Shown: in pieces, positions 24,552 to 30,401 of the stretch
Position numbering within the stretch: the first letter of the stretch is position 1
Layout of the letters: every line of letters begins with the position of its first letter
Assembly (NCBI GenBank): GCA_003427395.1
Contig: BFEA01000101.1
Location: forward strand, 2,929,977 to 2,960,377
DNA length: 30,401 nt
Direction: 5' to 3'
DNA from: Chara braunii
Lineage: Eukaryota > Streptophyta > Charophyceae > Charales > Characeae
The notes under the pieces: model-generated
The model's input: only the letters and a program-made list of their open reading frames with translations
What the model was told of the DNA's origin: nothing
Databases searched by the model: none
Translations under genes and position numbers: made by a program

Positions 24552-27130
24552 TCATGAGAATATGGAAGAAATTCAAAATTTGATGGAAAAATTTTGTCGC
24601 CTCTCAGATATGAGAGTCAATTGGGGTAGCTAAACAACTTGTTGGTGGATTCATCATCAAGGTGGGCGTCCCCCTGAAGTACCAAGGATAAATTGGTTAT
24701 TCCTGAAAACCCCAATTAGGTTATTAGGGATTTTTCCTTCTGCTGAAGGAAAGCCAAGTAATCACAATGAATGGATCTCTCAGGCTGCTCAGTCTAAGAT
24801 GAAAACGTGGAAGAATAAGCATACATCCATTTTTGGAAGAACGATGATCATTAACAATGTAATCCTTGCATCTATATGGTATAAATCAGGAATCTGGTCT
24901 TTGGATAAATGTTCTCTTAAATCTCTCCAGCGTCAATTAACTGTTTTTCTATGGAGGGGTAATCATGAATACAATAATGTCATCAATAGAGTAGCATGGC
25001 AATCCATTATCCAACCAAAAGTAGGGGGAGGCTTGAGAATTCTAGATCTTCTGACCCAAGTCGAGGCTCTTTCAATGCAATGGCTTCAACGTTTATTATT
25101 CATTCCCCAGACTCCATGGACACCATTGGTTTTGGAGCAAATCAGGAGGCTTGCTCCTCCAGTCCCTGAATGAATTGACCCTTTGACTTGGTTGGAAAAT
25201 CGTTCTTGGACTATTCCTAGGGAAAATTCTAAGCCTGTAACAACACCAGAGATTTCAAGAAGACAAAAGGTCAGACTTGATTTAAAAAATGATCCTTTTT
25301 GGGTCTCCATGCTGAAAGTTTGGAGACAACTTCCCCTAACAGACAAGCTATCGCCAGAAAGGTGAGAGTAAGTTTGTCAATAACCTCTTTTCGATAACAG
25401 GTGGATTCGTGATTCCCAAGGATTAGTTCTCCATTGTATGCATTCTCCCTAGAAGGGTTGGATTAGAAATGGTATTATGAGGGTGAATGATATATGGGAC
25501 ATAGATACAAATGAGTGAACTGACCCTTCCAAACTGAGAACGAGGCTAAGGTATTGTCATCATTCTTTGGAAGCACTTGAAAAGGTTATTGAACTCATCC
25601 CTCTTGAATGGTTTCGTATTCTTAGGAAAGATCCTAAATTATTGATAAATGACTGGGTAGCCTTCAAGGATCAGTCTGAGTCTATTGGGTTAATTCTGGA
25701 CCAAGACCAAAATGGAAGTTTTTTTCTGCAAAATTTTTCTTTGTCATCTACAAATGTAGTAACTCCTAAGGAGCAAGAGGATACCTGTTGGGTTCAAGCA
25801 TATCGGATTTTCAGAATAAGGGTAATCATAAATAAGGATTCTTGGGTAGCCTTCAAACCAGACTGCCCCATTTCGGAACTCCCTCTTGACCCAGCTAACT
25901 GAGTCTGGAATTCGGCTACAAGAACAGAAAGGCATAATAAATCATTCAAAATGGCGATTCTCACACTCAAAGTCAAATCAGCATATCGAATGCTTCGTCC
26001 TAAAATCAACCTTAAAGACAAGGTCTCCACCAGATGGATGGAATATTTTAATATCAGTAAGGAGGAATTAAGAACTGTCAGATGGTTTAAAACAGTCAAG
26101 GATAAACCTGTCAAAATAGCTTCTCTGCAATGACAAATTGATCATAGATGCTTACCAGTAAATGACTGGCTGATTGACAGATCCTCGTTAGAACAAAAGG
26201 GACTAGCAGAAAGATGGTGTAAATTATGCAAAACAACTTACCCAAGTAGAATATATGCTGAAACTATAGAGCACATTTTTATGCAATGTCCGGGTTCAGT
26301 ATGGCTTTGGAGGTGGTGGGATAGGATCTGGTCACAGTTAATCCCACAGGTTCCTTGGCCATGGGGTTGGAAAGTTATCCTTCTGGAAACCTGGAGCCTC
26401 GACCCAGATTTAGTAAAAGACGATGATGAGTTTGTAGAAAATCTGTTTCATATGGGAAGAAGAGCGGTGATATGGGCTATTTGGGTGAGGAGATGTACAT
26501 ATGAATGGGAAGGGGCTAGGCTAGATGGGCCTGAATTTACAGAAACTATTAAACAACAGGTTCAAACAGACATCTTATCCAAATGGGAACGAACAAAGGA
26601 AAATGTTCAATTTCTCTCTGATAAAGCAGAAATCCAAAGACACTTTCGTAAATTCAGTCGGAATTGGTTGGGCGGAAACCAGAGATGGAGAATTGGTTGT
26701 GTCACTTGAAATAGGGCTGAGAATGAAGATGTTGCTGGTTTGAAAAGAGACTACAAGCTGGTTTTTGATGACTGGACTTCCATTGATGCTTCAATTCCCA
26801 TGCGCCCTTTGTCTGAATTCCCGGCTCCTTTCCCTCCTCCCGCAACAGCCCTGGTTCCAAGCTCCTGGTATGGATTATAGAATTAACACTGCTAGTTTAA
26901 ACAGGTTTATCTGGCGTCCTGGTAAGGGATGAATAGGTTGTGTTACTTTTCCAGTTTCTGTTGGTAGGAGAAGTGTGTTGGTAGCAGAAGTGTGGATATT
27001 TTCTTTCAAATTTTCCCATCATCATTATCATCAGGTTCTCAGCAATTTCGGCTTGGTTACTCCGGGTAGACTGTGAGGACCCCGGCCTCAATCTTTTCTA
27101 TTGGTAATATCAGCCTTGGGCACTGGGCCC

Positions 27131-27162
<32 letters not shown>
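24552..27162 (+). mobile_element. LINE-B: 5'-truncated non-LTR retrotransposon
   Basis: Coding begins abruptly at NMEEIQNLME, just after where the catalytic FADD motif would be. It continues through WWIHHQGGRPPEVPRINWL (about 24640), KMKTWKNKHTSIFGRTMIIN (24796), GGGLRILDLLTQVEALSMQW (25030) and the zinc-binding CKLC...EHIFMQC (about 26218-26290), then a long C-terminal tail ending near 26709. Stops (for example 25171) and frameshifts break it. The 3' untranslated region ends in CCGGGTAGACTGTGAGGACC and CCGGCCTC (about 27063-27090), then a ~25-base poly(A) tract (27137-27162). It shares the WWIH...PRI.WL block and the 3' tail with LINE-A. Inactive; 5' truncation is typical of LINE insertion. 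Confidence 0.93.
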
Positions 27163-27166
<4 letters not shown>

Positions 27167-27640
27167 TATATATCGAGAGGAGTGGTGGGATGGGAGTCTC
27201 GTGAGTGAAAAAAAAAAGAAGAAAAAAAAAAAAGAAGGGGAAGGACGGTAGGATGTGTCCGTGGGTGGTGGCTTGCCTTCCTTAGGTACTGCTGGGTAGA
27301 GTTTCTGAATTGGGCCTGTAGAAGATTGCATGAGCCTGGCGTCCGAAGTTCCCATACGGCAAGGTTCGTCCTCTTCTGCTTCCACTAGGGCTGGGGGGTT
27401 GGCCCAGCCTTGGTGCTTGTCACTGCTGTCTGGTCCAAGTTGCCCTCGATACTGGTAGGGTGATGGTCCTGAGTGCTGGTCACACTGAGGTAGGATAGTA
27501 GGGACAGGGGGTGCGCTGGGAGTATTAACGTGGGGATGGGTAGGGTAGGTGGCTTATCCTGTCAGGACAACCATTGGCTGCCGCAGCCAGCAATCACCGC
27601 GGGTCTGGTCCTTGGCCTCTACAACACCCTGAGCTATTTT
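27163..27640. other. Unassigned, A-rich then mixed
   Basis: A/G-rich filler to about 27240, then GC-balanced sequence with no recognised gene. Confidence 0.45.
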
Positions 27641-27654
27641 TGAAAAAAAAAGGT

Positions 27655-27770
27655 AAGTACTGGTGGTTTGAGCCTGAAGAACTGGTATCTCTACCTGTGA
27701 TTTTCGGACATATATGTGGGATGCTGGACCCTTTTTCCAGCAGGTGCAACTCCCCACCAATAGAATGGAG
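27655..27770 (+). repeat. Core motif plus GCTGGACCC hairpin repeat
   Basis: AAGTACTGGTGGTTTGAGCC (27655-27674) is a copy of the recurrent core following an A-tract. 44 bases later, GGGATGCTGGACCCTTTTTC followed by CAGCAGGTGCAACTCCCCAC is a copy of the hairpin repeat. The two motifs are also within 250 bases of each other at 5210-5453 and 23207-23454. Confidence 0.75.
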
Positions 27771-28200
27771 CCATCGGAACTAGGCAGGCTTCTATCTCTT
27801 GGGGCTTGTACCACCCAAGGGGCAGTAGCCGTTGCCTCCACCGATGGTTGATTGGAGGGGTAACTAGGGCGCAGTCACGATTTCAGTTTAAAATCCACTT
27901 TGTGCATCCCTCGAATACAACGCACCCCCACTGGACCCTAAGGCTAGGTTGTATACATGCACCATTTTCCACGCTTTGGCACAACATTTGCGAAATCATT
28001 TTATCTTTTTAAAATTTTAAACAACTTTCAATTGTGAAATCATGCCTAAGTGCATTTTCAAACTGAAATGCCAAGGGGGGGGGGAAAAATGGGGTAAGAC
28101 TGAAGAAAAGGGAGGCCGCACGAAATGAGCGCTAACGCAGCGGCGATAGCGGCGGTGGCGGCGCCCGGTCGTCGGAGGCGGCTGCATAGGTAGTGACGTC
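27771..28200. other. Unassigned; small hairpins and CGAATACAACGCACCC
   Basis: CTTGGG/CCCAAG (27799-27822) could pair. CGAATACAACGCACCC at 27911-27926 matches the arms of the hairpins at 11583 and (variant) 12610. A GC-rich segment with GCGGCGATAGCGGCGGTGGC (28139) and TGACGTCGAGACGTGGTGAC (28193) follows. No gene. Confidence 0.5.
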
Positions 28201-28240
28201 GAGACGTGGTGACGCTGATCCTTCACGTGGCGCCTACCCT

Positions 28241-28285
28241 GCCAGGCACCATAGCTGTGTGAGAGCTATGGCAACAGTGCCTTGG
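28241..28285 (+). other. Strong stem-loop
   Basis: GCCAGGCACCATAGCT (28241-28256) pairs with AGCTATGG (28264-28271) and GTGCCTTGGC (28277-28286) around a GTGTGAG loop, with a small internal bulge. It lies upstream of the repeat-containing element that ends at 30401. Confidence 0.6.
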
Positions 28286-28294
28286 CGTAACCTT

Positions 28295-29782
28295 GCCCTT
28301 GAGTGGGGAGGGAGTGCTCTGCACTCATGGCCTTGGCATACTGGCAGTCCTATGCTCTATACCTGAAGTCTAATACCAACTTATATACCTGACAGTATCC
28401 AGATACCAGAGGAGCCGTCCTCCCCTTGAGCCTCCTGCTCGTAAGGGGGGGCTCCTTTTCCAATACCTAAAGGCCGGGCGTGGGACACGCAGGACAAAGT
28501 ATTTTGTTCGCCTCGGTCATGAAGAAAGCATGGACGGCGAGGCGGCGCATCTAGACGCAGTGTGAGAGCGTATGGCTGCAGTGGCAGCGCTTCGGCTCGT
28601 CCAAGGACTATAGCAAGACTCGGTTGTCTTATCTACCTCTTCACCGCGTCTGCACGTCACGACAGAATAGCTGGACTGCTCTACTCATTAGGAAAGTTTG
28701 GAAGCGGAGCGGCGTATCTGGACGCAGTGGGAGAGTGTGCGTCTGCGGTGGCAGCGCTCCGGCACACTTAAGGGCTGCAGCAAGTCTCGCTGAAGTATCT
28801 CCGTCGCAAGGCAGTATGTAGTTCACTTGTTACGTGTTCGAAGTTTCGTGTGGTTGAGTCTGCCATAGGTCACCCAAGCCTTGAGTGGTGCGGGAAATGT
28901 TCCACACTCGACCTACGGCCATCCTGGAACCCTGCGGTTCATGCATATAATTACGGCAGTTTCTGGAATTGAATATGATGAAGACATGAGTTTCTGTTGG
29001 GTCTGTGACGCCTCAGAGTCTTATGGAGTTTAGAGTTGTTTTGCAGTTGAATTTTGTAATTTGCTCTTGTTGATTAGTGTCACTTGCCTTATTCGACACC
29101 GTGGGGAATTTTGAAGTCGTTTTGGTTTTTACTTGCGGTAAGCTCCTGGGATCTTCCCGCTATTGATGGTTTTCGTAGTTTATTTTGGACGGGGAGTGTT
29201 TTTCGCTCGACCCTTGGTTATTTTGGGATTTCCTGCGCACTATCTATCGTCAAAATACTTACGGTAGTATTGGGGAAATCAATATATACGTCGAAGTTGG
29301 TTTGGGTCTTGATATGTGGTAAGCTCCTGGGATTTTCCTGTTGTGATCGATTCTTTCAGGGTACTCTGTCTCTTAGGATACATCGTAGTCTATTTCGTAG
29401 AAGAGGCAGTTCTCTAAGTCCAGTAATAGTACTGTTGGGTCACCCAAGCCTTGAGTGGTACGGGGAGTGTTTTACGCTCGGCCCTCATCCTGGGAATCCT
29501 GGTGCCTAATGTTCCAATGAGATTACCTACGGCAGTATCTGTAAAATTAGATGATAAAGACATGAGTTCCGTGATGGGTCTGAGCAGCTTTGACATCCTT
29601 GGGGTGGCGGAACCATTAGTGGGAGTGGGAGGCTTACTAATGGCGGTGGGACCGTCGCCCGGGCGCAATAGGTATGTTAATTCCCAGTCGGGGTTGGAGG
29701 GATGGCTGACCTTTAGAATAGGGAGGGTGTCACGGGGTCACCCATGCCTTGAGTGGTGAGGGGAGTGTTCTACGCTCGATGT
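28295..29782 (+). repeat. Dispersed CACCCAAGCCTTGAGTGGTG repeats, five copies
   Basis: GGTCACCCAAGCCTTGAGTG followed by GTGCGGGGAGTGTTCTACGC and TCGACC, in variants, starts at 28868, 29438 and 29736. Partial copies are at 28295 (CCTTGAGTGGGGAGGGAGTG) and 29189 (ACGGGGAGTGTTTTTCGCTC). The copies at 28868 and 29438 also share the next ~150 bases (TACGGCAGT, GATGA-AAGACATGAGTT, GGGTCTG), so a ~570-bp unit was duplicated. GGTAAGCTCCTGGGAT is also repeated (29138, 29318). Confidence 0.85.
28524..28805 (+). repeat. 168-bp tandem duplication
   Basis: Units 28524-28638 and 28692-28805 share GAAAG, GGCGGCG-ATCTAGACGCAG, GTGGCAGCGCTTCGGC and GCAAGACTCG...TATCTACCTC with about 80% identity. Frames at 28562-28771 and 28624-28821 cross it without conservation of the reading. 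Confidence 0.88.
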
Positions 29783-30401
29783 TGTGCCACTTGGAAATTA
29801 TCGTCAGTTTTCTTTTACTCCCCTTTTAGTCGCAGTCATTCATTTCCCTTCTTCTGCATGGGAATTTTTTGGTCTCTCCATATGTGGCTGTTTTTACCTG
29901 AACGGAATTGGGATGGGTTGGCGTTTATTCGTTTTATTTTGGGAGACAACACCACCACGTCTAGTTTGAAGTTGGTATGAGTTTGGGTTGAAATTTGGGA
30001 TTATTTAGTTTGCTTTTGGAATAATTTTAGGGATAAAACTGTAAAATTCCTCGTGAATTGCCTTGCGCGTTTTCGAGATTTGCAGATTATAAGTTGTAGT
30101 CCTTGGCCAATAGTGTTTCGACTGTAGAATCATGCTGGCGTTGTATTCCTTCTTCTGCGTTGCAAGGATTTGGTGCTATAGGCTGAAGGATTGGAGCGGT
30201 TTTGTTATTGATCAGTTCAGCCGCCTTTTCTGTGCTTCGAGGCTATTTTGAGGAGTTCTGTCCTATTGAGTTTGGGTGGTCGTGGGACGCTGGACCCGGT
30301 TTCCAGCAGGGTTTATCTCGTCAACACCGGGTAGAATTGTGAGGTCCCCGGCCTCGACCACGTTTGTTTTGAAATACAAAGTGACAACTTCTCAAAAAAA
30401 A

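Larger units (their letters stand above)
28200..30401 (+). mobile_element. Probable non-autonomous retroelement with LINE-type 3' tail
   Basis: The right end carries GGGACGCTGGACCCGGTTTC then CAGCAGG (30284-30310), followed by ACACCGGGTAGAATTGTGAG and GTCCCCGGCCTCGACC (about 30325-30360) and a terminal A-run (30394-30401, cut by the window). The second block is the 3' tail of LINE-A and LINE-B. No reverse transcriptase is encoded in the preceding 2 kb. The left boundary is uncertain; I place it loosely before the GGTCACCCAAGCC repeats. Frames of 60-140 residues here match nothing I know. Confidence 0.5.

Noticed and set aside
24522-27190. Target-site duplication for LINE-B
   Set aside because: GATATAAATGGAGTGG before and GATATATATCGAGAGGAGTG after the element are only loosely alike. 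Not strong enough to call.

Overview
This window looks like repeat-dense nuclear DNA of a green plant or streptophyte alga. The only recognisable host-type protein is a plant-like cytosolic ribosomal protein S18 (uS13), and it is a dead retrocopy. A short fragment of chloroplast atpH with its plastid ribosome-binding site is embedded in the nuclear-type sequence. Long poly(A)/poly(T) tracts, snRNA pseudogenes, tRNA-derived SINEs and non-LTR retrotransposon (LINE) remnants make up much of the rest. A charophyte such as Chara would fit, but that is a guess and the sequence does not settle it. I find no intact gene, no rRNA gene, no CRISPR array and no operon. Most open reading frames here are chance frames through repeats.

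Layout. 1-5000: (GA)n, a U6 snRNA retropseudogene with a 13-bp target-site duplication, several local tandem duplications, a small poly(A)-tailed insertion with a 17-bp duplication, and two 166-168 bp foldback elements with ends GGTCCCACTAG. 5000-7300: an antisense U2 snRNA fragment with a poly(A) tail, a decayed third foldback, a ~1.1-kb inverted-repeat block with minisatellites inside, a 4 x 31-bp minisatellite and a 409-bp foldback with ends GGGGCTCATTCGACAC. 7300-9950: the atpH fragment, two related tRNA-derived SINEs and a ~200-bp tandem duplication. 9950-12400: a cluster of U2 and U6 fragments joined to poly(A) tracts and GC-rich inverted repeats, a third SINE, and an unresolved base (N) inside a suspicious duplication. 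12400-17900: more foldbacks, AT-rich and purine-rich simple DNA, microsatellites and a degenerate 64-93 bp tandem array.

17900-20190 holds a LINE on the minus strand (reverse transcriptase with FADD motif, C-terminus deleted). 20900-22812 holds a LINE C-terminal fragment joined directly to a full-length RPS18 mRNA copy, from a TOP-like 5' end through a premature stop to a poly(A) tail. 24550-27162 is a 5'-truncated plus-strand LINE of the same family. 28200-30401 ends in the same LINE 3' tail but carries no reverse transcriptase, so it is probably a non-autonomous partner.

How the parts relate: one LINE machinery appears to explain most of the region. It would account for the LINE copies, the partner with a shared 3' stem-loop, the RPS18 and snRNA retrocopies (some chimeric) and the poly(A)-tailed duplications. 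Alongside these sits a group of short foldback elements that share an internal CTGAATNTGGACGT core but have different ends.
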